5,043 bases of DNA from Lachnoclostridium sp. UBA7122 (GTDB lineage Bacteria; Bacillota; Clostridia; Lachnospirales; Lachnospiraceae). The notes beneath the pieces are model-generated. The model saw only the letters and a list, made by a program, of their open reading frames with translations, did not search any database and was not told the origin of the DNA. Where the stretch lies: the NCBI GenBank assembly GCA_002493085.1, contig DKXQ01000208.1, forward strand, positions 1-5,043, given 5' to 3'. Of the stretch, positions 1 through 5,043 are shown in pieces; the first letter of the stretch is position 1; each line of letters opens with the position of its first letter. Both the position numbers and the translations under genes were made by a program.

Positions 1-41
1 TATATATTCTTACATAACGTAGCCTTTTAAAGCTTAGGCTA

Positions 42-96
42 GTCAACCATGAGCTTACTTTACAAGCCCATTCCCTTTAGGGGATGGGTAGTTGAC
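42..96 (-). mobile_element. IS200/IS605-type end-like palindrome at the 3' end of dapL
   Basis: Read on the minus strand, a 6-bp perfect inverted repeat GTCAAC (91-96) / GTTGAC (42-47) encloses two smaller hairpins: CCCATcCCC-TAAA-GGGaATGGG, and a weak CTTG-TAAAG-TAAG. The nested layout and the CAACTACCC...GGGCTTGTAA wording match, from memory, the subterminal palindromes of IS200/IS605 and tnpB-type elements and their non-autonomous derivatives in Firmicutes. No tnpA or tnpB coding sequence is in the window, so this is either an isolated end, a small MITE-like copy, or the edge of an element continuing left of position 1. A further 6-bp inverted repeat, TAGCCT (20-25) / AGGCTA (36-41), abuts it. 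It has no T-run, so neither hairpin is a convincing terminator for dapL. The palindrome is seen directly; the family assignment is recall-based. Confidence 0.5.
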
Positions 97-1325
97 ATAT
101 TTGCTTCACCCGCTTTTATTCTGTCCATCGCTTTTTTTGTATTTTCAAGACTTCCAAATGCCGTCAGACGGAAATACCCTTCACCGCTAGGCCCGAAGCC
201 TGAGCCTGGAGTACCTACAATATTAAGATTTTCAAGCAGATAGTCAAAAAACTCCCATGAAGTCATCTTATCAGGCGTTTTAAGCCATATATAAGGCGCA
301 TCAGTGCCTCCATATATTTCATAACCTGCTGCTGATAATCCTTCCCTGATAATCTTCGCATTATTCATATAATATGCAATCTGTTCTGCTGTCTGCTTTT
401 GTCCTTCTTCTGTGTAAACCGCTGCGCCAGCAGCCTGTATAATATAAGGCGCACCATTAAACTTAGTGCCATGGCGGCGTGCCCATAAACTGTGAAGCAT
501 TACATCACCACATTTAAGTTCTTTTGGAATAACAGTAAATCCAAGACGTGTACCTGTAAAACCGGCATTTTTTGAAAAGCTGCGCATTTCAATAGCACAA
601 GCTGCTGCCCCTTCACATTCATATATAGAATGTGGTACTCCAGGTGTTGAAATATACGCTTCATAAGCGGCATCATAGATAATAACTGCCCCATTCTTTA
701 ACGCATAGTTAACCCACATCTGTAGCTGGTCTTTTGTAATAGTAGTCCCTGTAGGGTTATTAGGAAAACAAAGATAAATAATATCAGGAGTCTTTTCTGG
801 CAGCTCCGGACAAAATCCATTTTCCTTAGTACAAGGCATATATATTACATCTGACCATTTTTCTGTAGCAGTATCATATACACCTGTACGCCCTGCCATT
901 GCATTAGTATCTACATATACAGGGTAGACAGGGTCACAGACTGCAATTTTATTGTCCTGTGCAAAAATATCACCTATATTGCCTGAATCGCTCTTTGCGC
1001 CATCACTTATAAATATCTCATCTGCATTGATGCTGCACCCACGTTTTTTATAATCATGTTCTGCAATAACTGTGCGGAGAAACTCATATCCAAGGTCAGG
1101 TGCATATCCTTTAAATGTCTCTTTCTTTGACATTTCATCTACTGCACTGTGAAGCCTTTCTATAACAGCTGGTGCAAGCGGCAGTGTTACATCCCCGATT
1201 CCAAGCCTTATAATATTTTCTGCTTTGCCAGGATTGGCTTCACTATACGCTGCAACTTTTTTTGCTATTGTAGAAAAGAGATAGCTTCCCGGTAATTTAA
1301 GATAATTGTCATTGATTTTAAACAT
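60..1325 (-). CDS. dapL: LL-diaminopimelate aminotransferase with element-derived C-terminal tail
   Basis: PLP-dependent class I/II aminotransferase. It converts tetrahydrodipicolinate plus L-glutamate directly to LL-diaminopimelate and 2-oxoglutarate in the cytoplasm, a one-step route for lysine and peptidoglycan synthesis. Family hallmarks seen across the 421 residues: [13 protein letters not shown] (40-52), [11 protein letters not shown] (107-117), [18 protein letters not shown] (131-148), FPNNPTGT (187-194), YDAAYEAY (217-224) and [14 protein letters not shown] (249-262). Lys252 is the expected Schiff-base lysine, Asp218 should hold the pyridine nitrogen, and Arg386 in [12 protein letters not shown] is the expected carboxylate-binding arginine. 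The start has an AAAGGTGG ribosome binding site 8 nt upstream, and the upstream lipoprotein gene ends 28 nt before it, so the two are probably co-transcribed. Oddity: the normal family end is near Asp401-Lys404 (DRIK). The extra 17 residues, ending HPLKGMGL, run into a palindromic mobile-element-like sequence that also supplies the stop codon. The catalytic core looks intact. Function is very secure; activity with this tail is inferred. Confidence 0.96.
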   Translation of the reverse strand: MFKINDNYLKLPGSYLFSTIAKKVAAYSEANPGKAENIIRLGIGDVTLPLAPAVIERLHSAVDEMSKKETFKGYAPDLGYEFLRTVIAEHDYKKRGCSINADEIFISDGAKSDSGNIGDIFAQDNKIAVCDPVYPVYVDTNAMAGRTGVYDTATEKWSDVIYMPCTKENGFCPELPEKTPDIIYLCFPNNPTGTTITKDQLQMWVNYALKNGAVIIYDAAYEAYISTPGVPHSIYECEGAAACAIEMRSFSKNAGFTGTRLGFTVIPKELKCGDVMLHSLWARRHGTKFNGAPYIIQAAGAAVYTEEGQKQTAEQIAYYMNNAKIIREGLSAAGYEIYGGTDAPYIWLKTPDKMTSWEFFDYLLENLNIVGTPGSGFGPSGEGYFRLTAFGSLENTKKAMDRIKAGEANMSTTHPLKGMGL

Positions 1326-1353
1326 TGTATAACCACCTTTCTATGTCATAAAA

Positions 1354-2331
1354 TTATTCATAATTGCTAACATTATCTGCTGTTACTTTTTCAAATGGCA
1401 CATATACATATTTATTATCTTCTGTTGCGCCCTCTATACTGCTTAACGGCTCTCCATGTACAAGTGCTATAGCTGCTTTTATAACACATTCACCCTGCTC
1501 TTTTGCCGGCTGGTATACTGTAAATGCCATCCTGCCATCCTTAACCGCAGCGCATCCGTCTGTAGTGGCATCTATGCCAAGGACAGGAGCAGCCGCAGGG
1601 TCTGTGTTACTTTCAGCATATGCGTCAAGGACACCAAGTGCCATAGAATCATTGTTGCTTGCAACAAAGTCATATGGCTGTCCGGTTGCCAGGAATATTT
1701 TAAATAATTCCTTTGCCTTTTTCTGGTCCCAGTCCGCTGTATCCTTAAATACAATATTGACAGTCTTATCTGATTTTTTTAACACTGACAAAAGTGAAGA
1801 AGTCCTGCCTTTTGTTGCAGAGTGGCCTGCTTCGCCTTCTATTATTACTATATTTATTTCATTTTTGTCTTTACTGTTATCCAGTATATATTCTGCCTGG
1901 TACTGCCCTGCATCAGCTTCGCTTGAGCCCACATATACATATTTGCCGGCTTTAAGCCTGTTGTCATCAGGGCAGCTGTTATAAAACACGATTGGTATGC
2001 CTTTTGCAAGTGCTTCAAGTTCAAGTGCTGTATCAACATTGACCGGGTTGCATAAGATAACATCATAACCTTCTGATGCTGCTTTTTTAATCTGTGCAAC
2101 CTGCGTTTCCATCACTCCTTGTGCATCTTCTGTAACAATCTGTGCGCCAAGCCTTTCAGCTTCTTCTCTGGCTGCATTGACAAGTGAAGTTTTGAAAGTA
2201 TCAGCCTTTGATACTGTCAGGTATATCTTTATGCCGCTTCCGTCTTCAATACTGTCTTTACTGCTGCTGCATCCTGTGGCTGTATTAAGACATAGCACAC
2301 ATGCCGCTAACAAGCTTAATCTTTTTTTCAC
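1354..2331 (-). CDS. Galactose/glucose-binding-protein-like substrate-binding lipoprotein (MglB family)
   Basis: Type I periplasmic-binding-protein fold (Peripla_BP_4), 325 residues from the GTG start. Residues 1-20 form a lipoprotein signal peptide (MKKR n-region, hydrophobic core, TATG-C), with Cys21 as the likely lipidation site, so the mature protein should be anchored outside the membrane. Its order of motifs follows E. coli MglB/GGBP: DTF (44-46), N95 in VILCNPVN, IPIVFYN (112-118), YVGSSEADAGQ (133-143), GEAGHSATKGRT (166-177), ADWD (199-202), ASNNDSMALG (224-233), VLGIDA (250-255) and YVPFEKV near the C-terminus. Residues matching the sugar site include Phe46, Asn95, His170, Arg176, Trp201, Asn226 and Asp254. 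Differences are Ala172 where GGBP has Asp154, and Gln274 where it has Asn256; the calcium loop is not evident. It lies 27 nt after the chemoreceptor gene and 28 nt before dapL, with no permease or ATPase gene alongside. It may present ligand to the chemoreceptor, feed a transporter encoded elsewhere, or both. The exact sugar is not determined. Confidence 0.88.
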   Translation of the reverse strand: MKKRLSLLAACVLCLNTATGCSSSKDSIEDGSGIKIYLTVSKADTFKTSLVNAAREEAERLGAQIVTEDAQGVMETQVAQIKKAASEGYDVILCNPVNVDTALELEALAKGIPIVFYNSCPDDNRLKAGKYVYVGSSEADAGQYQAEYILDNSKDKNEINIVIIEGEAGHSATKGRTSSLLSVLKKSDKTVNIVFKDTADWDQKKAKELFKIFLATGQPYDFVASNNDSMALGVLDAYAESNTDPAAAPVLGIDATTDGCAAVKDGRMAFTVYQPAKEQGECVIKAAIALVHGEPLSSIEGATEDNKYVYVPFEKVTADNVSNYE

Positions 2332-2336
2332 ACAAA

Positions 2337-2347
2337 CCCCTCCCTCC
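2337..2347 (-). promoter_or_regulatory. Ribosome binding site selecting the GTG start of the lipoprotein gene
   Basis: The minus strand reads GGAGGGAGGGG, followed by 5 nt and a GTG at 2331. This purine-rich tract would lie inside the coding sequence if the ATG at 2349 were used, and that ATG has no recognisable ribosome binding site. The GTG also gives a textbook signal-peptide start (MKKRLS), whereas the ATG would add MEGGVC ahead of the basic residues. Confidence 0.75.
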
Positions 2348-2358
2348 ATGCCACTATC

Positions 2359-4365
2359 TTATATCCTGAATGTATTTACCTGCTTTGACAGCCTCTCTGC
2401 TGTTTCTGCAAGAACCTTTGAATCATCTGCAACTTTCCGGCTATTATCAGAAATCGAGCCAGCCTGTACCACCATATTTTCAGATGTCACAAGTATTTCA
2501 TCAGAACTAGCTGCCTGCTCTTGTGAAATTGCTGCCACAGATGTTGCTACCTGGTCAACCTCCCCGACTTTATTAATCATATGTGTTATCATTTTATCAG
2601 CTTCTTCAATATTTTCATATATAATATCAAATGTTTCTAACGCTGTATATATAAGTTTGCTGCTTTCATCAATATTTTTTGAACTGGTTCCTGCCTGTTT
2701 TACCGCATTGTCAACAAGTTCCCTTATCTGTCCGATAAGTTTTGCAATATTTCCAGCGGACTCTGAACTGTTTTGCGCAAGCCTGCCAATCTGTGCGGCT
2801 ACAACATTAAAGCCTTTGCCCATCTCTCCGGCTCTCGCTGCTTCAATAGATGCATTAAGTGATAAAAGATTTGTCTCATCAGCAATTTCCCCTATAAGGC
2901 CAGTTATCTTTGTAATTTCCTCCGAAGCTTCACCTACTTTATCCACAGCCTCACGCAGTTCAATAATTGACTTGCTTATATACTCCATGGCGGCACCAAC
3001 TTTCTGCATATCACTGCGTCCCCTGTTGGATACTTCAACTGTATTCTTCATCTTTTCATCTACATGGCTGCCGTCTTCATGTGTATCGGTAACAACCTGT
3101 GCAAGCCTGCTGGCATTTTCTGCAATCTCATTTACTGAAATAGACAACTGGTCAACTGTAGTATTAAGTTCTGACATTGACCCGGCCTGTGTCTGTGCTG
3201 CTTCATATAATTCTGAAGATATGTTATCACTGTTCTGGGCCTGTCCGTTTAACTGTTCAGAAATGCTGTATACATCCTTTAGCATATCTCTCATAGAAGC
3301 CGTAAACTGCTTTACACTCCTGCCCATAAGAGCAACTTCATCATGTCCCTTTACATTGACATCTACAGTAAAATCACCCGAAGACATAGCTGTAATTGTA
3401 TCTGTCAGCCTGCTTACAGGACGTATCATAAGATAGACAGCACGGTCGATAATAATACACAAAAACAGTATTAAAACTACGCCCATCACAGCCAGTTTAT
3501 TCCTTAGTCCATTGACATCTGCAAGTACAAGCGATTCTGGCACATATGAGACAAGAATCCAGCTAGTACCTGAAATTTCTTTAAATACTGTCATATTCCC
3601 TTCAATAGATGAATATTCTAAACTGCCATCTTTAAGCTTTGAAGCCACACCATTAAAATACTTGTCACCTTCGTTGCTGTCAAGCCTTGAAGATACCAGC
3701 GATGAATCTCTGTGTGCAATTATATTTTCTGTATCCCTGTCCACCAGAAAAGCCTGCGCACCCTCCATATCAATAAACGAATTGACAATTACAGTAATCC
3801 TGTCTATAGACAAATCTGCTGCAATAACTTTTAATTCTCCTGAACCATCTGCCAGTATGCCCGATGCACTGACCACATTTTCCCCCTTATCATTCTGGTA
3901 AGCACTTGTATATGCCATGTTTTTTCTGGTAATGCCCTGCTTATACCATACAGAATCTTTAACATTTACAACGTTCATGTCTGACTGTGATGCTTTCATC
4001 ACATGTCCATTCTGTAAAGCAATATACATTCCTCCATTAAAGTTGGAATTAAATCCATAATATCCATCAAGCATTGTCTGTAACAAAGCATCATCAGGAC
4101 GGGCTGTTTCTATTGTCTGCTTTGCCATATTAAATGAAGCAAGATTCTCATCAAGCCATGCTTCTATCTGTGTTGACTGTTTGCTTACTGACAGCTCAAG
4201 TGTATTATGTGCTGCATCTTCCAGAAGCTCTTTTGATATGCGGTATGAAAACAGCACCAGTATGCCAGCCATCACCACTACAACCGGGATAATAATTGCA
4301 AGAAGTTTAAACTTCATAGAAATTACCTTTCCCTTTTTTTCTGTTTTTCTCTTATTCTTATGCAT
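2359..4365 (-). CDS. Methyl-accepting chemotaxis protein with dCache sensor domain
   Basis: Transmembrane chemoreceptor, 668 residues, that would control CheA/CheW at the inner face of the membrane. Order of parts: a basic N-terminus; TM1 about 21-41; an extracellular double-Cache-type sensor about 42-285 (with the VWYKQG...YTSAYQNDKGE...SASG stretch at 139-169); TM2 about 289-310; a HAMP domain about 312-363 beginning IRPVSRL; then a long helical signalling domain about 380-660. The conserved hairpin tip is clear: ETNLLSLNASIEAARAGE (497-514) followed by GKGFNVVA (516-523). The C-terminus (VNTFRI) lacks an NWETF-type CheR/CheB tether. The start was chosen at 4365 because AGGAGGGG lies just upstream (AGGAGG ends 6 nt before the ATG). 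An in-frame ATG upstream at 4503 would run back through the terminator-like hairpin to the 3' edge of the tRNA gene. A second in-frame ATG at 4317 has only a weak site. The next gene, a sugar-binding lipoprotein, starts 27 nt after the stop, suggesting the pair works together. The ligand cannot be told from sequence. Confidence 0.95.
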   Translation of the reverse strand: MHKNKRKTEKKGKVISMKFKLLAIIIPVVVVMAGILVLFSYRISKELLEDAAHNTLELSVSKQSTQIEAWLDENLASFNMAKQTIETARPDDALLQTMLDGYYGFNSNFNGGMYIALQNGHVMKASQSDMNVVNVKDSVWYKQGITRKNMAYTSAYQNDKGENVVSASGILADGSGELKVIAADLSIDRITVIVNSFIDMEGAQAFLVDRDTENIIAHRDSSLVSSRLDSNEGDKYFNGVASKLKDGSLEYSSIEGNMTVFKEISGTSWILVSYVPESLVLADVNGLRNKLAVMGVVLILFLCIIIDRAVYLMIRPVSRLTDTITAMSSGDFTVDVNVKGHDEVALMGRSVKQFTASMRDMLKDVYSISEQLNGQAQNSDNISSELYEAAQTQAGSMSELNTTVDQLSISVNEIAENASRLAQVVTDTHEDGSHVDEKMKNTVEVSNRGRSDMQKVGAAMEYISKSIIELREAVDKVGEASEEITKITGLIGEIADETNLLSLNASIEAARAGEMGKGFNVVAAQIGRLAQNSSESAGNIAKLIGQIRELVDNAVKQAGTSSKNIDESSKLIYTALETFDIIYENIEEADKMITHMINKVGEVDQVATSVAAISQEQAASSDEILVTSENMVVQAGSISDNSRKVADDSKVLAETAERLSKQVNTFRI

Positions 4366-4369
4366 GTGA

Positions 4370-4392
4370 CCCCTCCTTTTGCCCTTGCAAAA
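4370..4392 (-). promoter_or_regulatory. Strong ribosome binding site of the chemoreceptor gene beside a small hairpin
   Basis: AGGAGGGG (4370-4377 on the minus strand) precedes the ATG at 4365 and fixes that start. Immediately 5' of it a 6-bp AT-rich stem, TTTTGC / GCAAAA with an AAGG loop (4377-4392), touches the first base of the site. The stem is weak, so it probably does not block translation. Confidence 0.6.
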
Positions 4393-4410
4393 ACACCCTA
4401 TAATTAAAGA

Positions 4411-4442
4411 GGCGCATCTGGCAGATAACTGCCAGACACGCC
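4411..4442 (-). terminator. Terminator-like hairpin between tRNA-Pro and the chemoreceptor gene
   Basis: On the minus strand a 14-bp stem (two G-T pairs) closes a TTAT loop, with inner arms CTGGCAG / CTGCCAG and outer arms GGCG / CGCC. It is followed by TCTTTAATT, a modest T-rich tract (4402-4410). Its position about 60 nt past the tRNA suits termination of the tRNA transcript. The imperfect T-tract, together with the lack of a clear promoter before the chemoreceptor gene, leaves room for partial read-through into the operon. Confidence 0.6.
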
Positions 4443-4456
4443 CATGCCCCTGCCAA

Positions 4457-4495
4457 GGATTATGCCTCTGCTTCTGCCAGCCTGCCTTATAATCC
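4457..4495 (-). repeat. Inverted repeat in the tRNA-mcp spacer
   Basis: A perfect 7-bp inverted repeat on the minus strand, GGATTAT (4489-4495) and ATAATCC (4457-4463), encloses 25 nt. It begins 9 bases past the tRNA 3' end and precedes the terminator-like hairpin by 14 nt. It could be a processing stem for the tRNA tail or part of a leader structure. No known riboswitch class was recognised. Confidence 0.4.
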
Positions 4496-4503
4496 CTGCA
4501 CAA

Positions 4504-4577
4504 TCGGCGTGACAGGATTTGAACCTGCGGCTTCTGCGTCCCGAACGCAGCGCTCTGCCAAGCTGAGCCACACGCCG
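4504..4577 (-). tRNA. tRNA-Pro, anticodon CGG
   Basis: A full 74-nt cloverleaf folds on the minus strand: 7-bp acceptor CGGCGTG / CACGCCG, D stem GCTC / GAGC, anticodon stem CTGCG / CGCAG, a 5-nt variable loop, and T stem GCAGG / CCTGT with loop TTCAAAT. The anticodon loop TTCGGGA gives anticodon CGG (bases 4541-4543), reading CCG proline codons. G37, the C1-G72 pair and discriminator A73 all agree with bacterial tRNA-Pro. The CCA end is not encoded, because the sequence continues TTG after A73. It has its own promoter upstream and a terminator-like hairpin downstream. Confidence 0.96.
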
Positions 4578-4616
4578 TATAAAATTAGTAAAATATTCAA
4601 CCATTAAACAATAGTT

Positions 4617-4645
4617 ATAATATACTTAAAATGTGGTTTTGTCAA
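4617..4645 (-). promoter_or_regulatory. Sigma-A promoter of tRNA-Pro
   Basis: On the minus strand a perfect -35 box TTGACA (4640-4645) is separated by 17 nt from the -10 box TATTAT (4617-4622; one mismatch to TATAAT). Transcription should start near 4609-4611, giving a leader of about 33 nt before the mature tRNA end at 4577. Confidence 0.85.
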
Positions 4646-4698
4646 TACTTTTTGTGGCATATTTATGTCATTGCGTTACTATCCAGCCTTTAGGGTAT

Positions 4699-4737
4699 CT
4701 GGTTCTGGCAATTTCAAAAATTTTTCCAGCCGGCCAG
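4699..4737. repeat. Imperfect palindrome with paired CTGG/CCAG blocks
   Basis: The plus strand reads CTGG-TT-CTGG (4699-4708), a 17-nt A/T-rich centre, then CCAG-CCGG-CCAG (4726-4737). The two CTGG blocks pair with the two CCAG blocks around a small internal loop. GC-rich arms with an AT-rich centre stand out from the surrounding sequence. There is no T-run suited to termination, and the function is unknown. Confidence 0.4.
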
Positions 4738-4768
4738 CCCGCTTGCGCTTAAATGAAGTACACAATGG

Positions 4769-4809
4769 TGCATAAAGCCCTAAAAAACAGGGCTTAAACA
4801 CCATTTGTA
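4769..4809. repeat. Long imperfect palindrome (orphan hairpin)
   Basis: The inner stem AAGCCCT / AGGGCTT (7 bp, loop AAAAAAC) is extended, after a small internal loop, by AATGGTG pairing with CACCATT, then a one-base bulge and a final CA / TG. In total about 16 base pairs span roughly 40 nt. It is not followed by a clear T-run on either strand, and no gene ends next to it, so it is not an obvious terminator. It could be part of a structured RNA, a protein-binding site, or a small mobile-element relic. Confidence 0.5.
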
Positions 4810-4851
4810 TAATTTCCACCCATCTAAAACCCTTCCCGTTTTTCGGATATC

Positions 4852-4880
4852 AGTATAATACATCTTTATACAAAAAACAA
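4852..4880 (-). promoter_or_regulatory. Possible minus-strand promoter in the non-coding stretch
   Basis: On the minus strand TTGTTT (4875-4880; 3 of 6 to the -35 consensus) and TATACT (4852-4857; 5 of 6 to the -10 consensus) are separated by 17 nt. A transcript starting near 4845 would run through both palindromes towards the tRNA promoter. The surrounding AT-richness makes chance matches likely. Confidence 0.3.
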
Positions 4881-4943
4881 ACATTATTTTTAAAATTTAT
4901 TAAATAGACTTTTGACCATGAATAGTAACAATGAAAAATATTA

Positions 4944-4972
4944 TTGAGTAGTGTCAAAAGATGTGTTATAAT
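4944..4972 (+). promoter_or_regulatory. Plus-strand extended -10 promoter
   Basis: TTGAGT (4944-4949; 4 of 6 to TTGACA), a 17-nt spacer, and a perfect TATAAT (4967-4972) preceded by TGT, which makes an extended -10 element. The predicted start is near 4979, giving a leader of about 58 nt before the ATG at 5037. This is the only convincing plus-strand promoter in the window. Confidence 0.8.
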
Positions 4973-5006
4973 CTCAAAAGAGCAATCGTGTTACAGGGTG
5001 TGTTGA

Positions 5007-5033
5007 CCTCATTCTAAAAAGAATGGGGGTGAT
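5007..5033 (+). promoter_or_regulatory. Leader hairpin sequestering the ribosome binding site
   Basis: CCTCATTCT (5007-5015) pairs with AGAATGGGG (5020-5028) around an AAAA loop: 9 bp with one G-T pair. The G-rich 3' arm is also the start of the ribosome binding site GGGGGTGAT (5025-5033), just ahead of the ATG at 5037. Translation could therefore be held down by the leader fold. This arrangement is common in short toxin mRNAs. Confidence 0.6.
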
Positions 5034-5036
5034 GCT

Positions 5037-5043
5037 ATGAAAA
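5037..5043 (+). CDS. Start of a truncated gene, possibly a short holin-like/type I toxin peptide
   Basis: Only ATG AAA A is inside the window, so the product cannot be read. The start is supported by an extended -10 promoter about 58 nt upstream of the ATG and by a GGGGGTGAT ribosome binding site. Two other ATGs nearby, at 5023 and 5032, share a frame that hits TGA at 5038, which leaves 5037 as the best start. From memory, the leader wording (GTGTTACAGGGTG, TTGACCTCATTCT, GGGGGTGATGCT-ATG) resembles leaders of the small putative holin-like toxins widespread in Firmicutes. That match was not checked, and another kind of gene remains possible. Confidence 0.4.

Larger units (their letters stand above)
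4646..4943. other. Non-coding stretch without a recognisable gene
   Basis: About 300 bases with no open reading frame that has both a plausible start site and recognisable content. It holds two imperfect palindromes (4699-4737 and 4769-4809), a possible minus-strand promoter (4852-4880), and a very AT-rich run (about 4861-4915) leading up to the plus-strand promoter on the right. A nine-codon minus-strand reading frame (MGGNYTNGV) after a GAAGGG motif lies near 4800-4830 but is too short to call. Confidence 0.55.

Noticed and set aside
1..41. Terminator for dapL in the TAGCCT/AGGCTA hairpin
   Set aside because: A 6-bp stem with a 10-nt loop and no T-run on the minus strand; the true end of the transcript may lie outside the window.
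1364..1984. Plus-strand open frame of 206 codons opposite the lipoprotein gene
   Set aside because: It lies entirely inside a well-supported gene on the other strand, has no recognisable domain and no convincing start signal.
2177..3436. Long plus-strand open frame of 419 codons opposite the chemoreceptor gene
   Set aside because: It is an antisense shadow of the chemoreceptor and the start of the lipoprotein gene. The composition is the Ser/Ile/Ala-rich pattern expected from complementing a coiled-coil gene, with no motif or start site.
4366..4503. 46-residue N-terminal extension of the chemoreceptor from an ATG at 4503
   Set aside because: It would translate the terminator-like hairpin and start beside the tRNA end without a ribosome binding site. 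The ATG at 4365 has AGGAGGGG at proper spacing and matches the expected short cytoplasmic N-terminus.
4456..4503. Flagellar sigma-D-type promoter (TAAG ... GGCATAAT) before the chemoreceptor gene
   Set aside because: The spacing between the two boxes is about 19 nt instead of about 15, and the downstream box lacks the CCGATA core.
4404..4604. A 66-codon minus-strand open frame overlapping the tRNA
   Set aside because: It reads straight through the tRNA-Pro gene, giving the familiar false VAQLGRALRSG-type peptide, and then the terminator-like hairpin. It has no ribosome binding site and is not a gene.
4912..4944. Plus-strand TTGACC (4912-4917) with TATTAT (4939-4944) as a promoter
   Set aside because: The spacer would be 21 nt, too long for sigma-A. 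The TTGAGT/TATAAT pair just downstream is far better.
4928..4957. Minus-strand TTGACA (4952-4957) as a second promoter
   Set aside because: No acceptable -10 box lies 16-18 nt downstream; the best match is CATTGT, with only 3 of 6 bases.

Overview
The window looks like chromosomal DNA from a low-GC, motile Clostridia-type Firmicute; Lachnospiraceae fits best. This is an inference from the AT-rich spacers, strong GGAGG-type ribosome binding sites, a DapL-type lysine pathway, a lipoprotein sugar binder and a dCache chemoreceptor. No ribosomal or other phylogenetic marker is present to confirm it.

Almost everything recognisable lies on the minus strand. Reading in that direction (right to left), a sigma-A promoter (about 4617-4645) drives a tRNA-Pro(CGG) gene (4504-4577). 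A structured spacer follows, with a 7-bp stem and then a strong 14-bp terminator-like hairpin. Three closely spaced genes come next: a methyl-accepting chemotaxis protein (2359-4365), a galactose/glucose-binding-protein-like lipoprotein (1354-2331) and LL-diaminopimelate aminotransferase dapL (60-1325). The gaps are 27 and 28 nt, so the three are probably co-transcribed. The first two make a natural sensory pair: a sugar-binding lipoprotein outside the membrane and a transmembrane receptor that could read it. No transporter permease or ATPase gene is present. dapL, a lysine and cell-wall biosynthesis gene, is an unexpected third partner.

At the left edge, the 3' end of dapL runs into a palindromic sequence (42-96) resembling the end of an IS200/IS605-type element. 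The last 11 or so codons and the stop codon of dapL appear to come from it.

To the right of the tRNA promoter, about 290 bases (4646-4943) hold no convincing gene but contain two imperfect palindromes and a possible minus-strand promoter. At the far right, a good plus-strand promoter (4944-4972) leads into a short leader whose ribosome binding site is part of a hairpin. A gene starts at 5037 and is cut off by the window. The layout resembles the leaders of short holin-like/type I toxin genes, but no coding sequence is available to prove this.

I see no clearly new multi-gene system. The most interesting points are the element-derived DapL tail, the receptor/binding-protein/dapL operon, and the structured non-coding stretch beside the promoter on the right.
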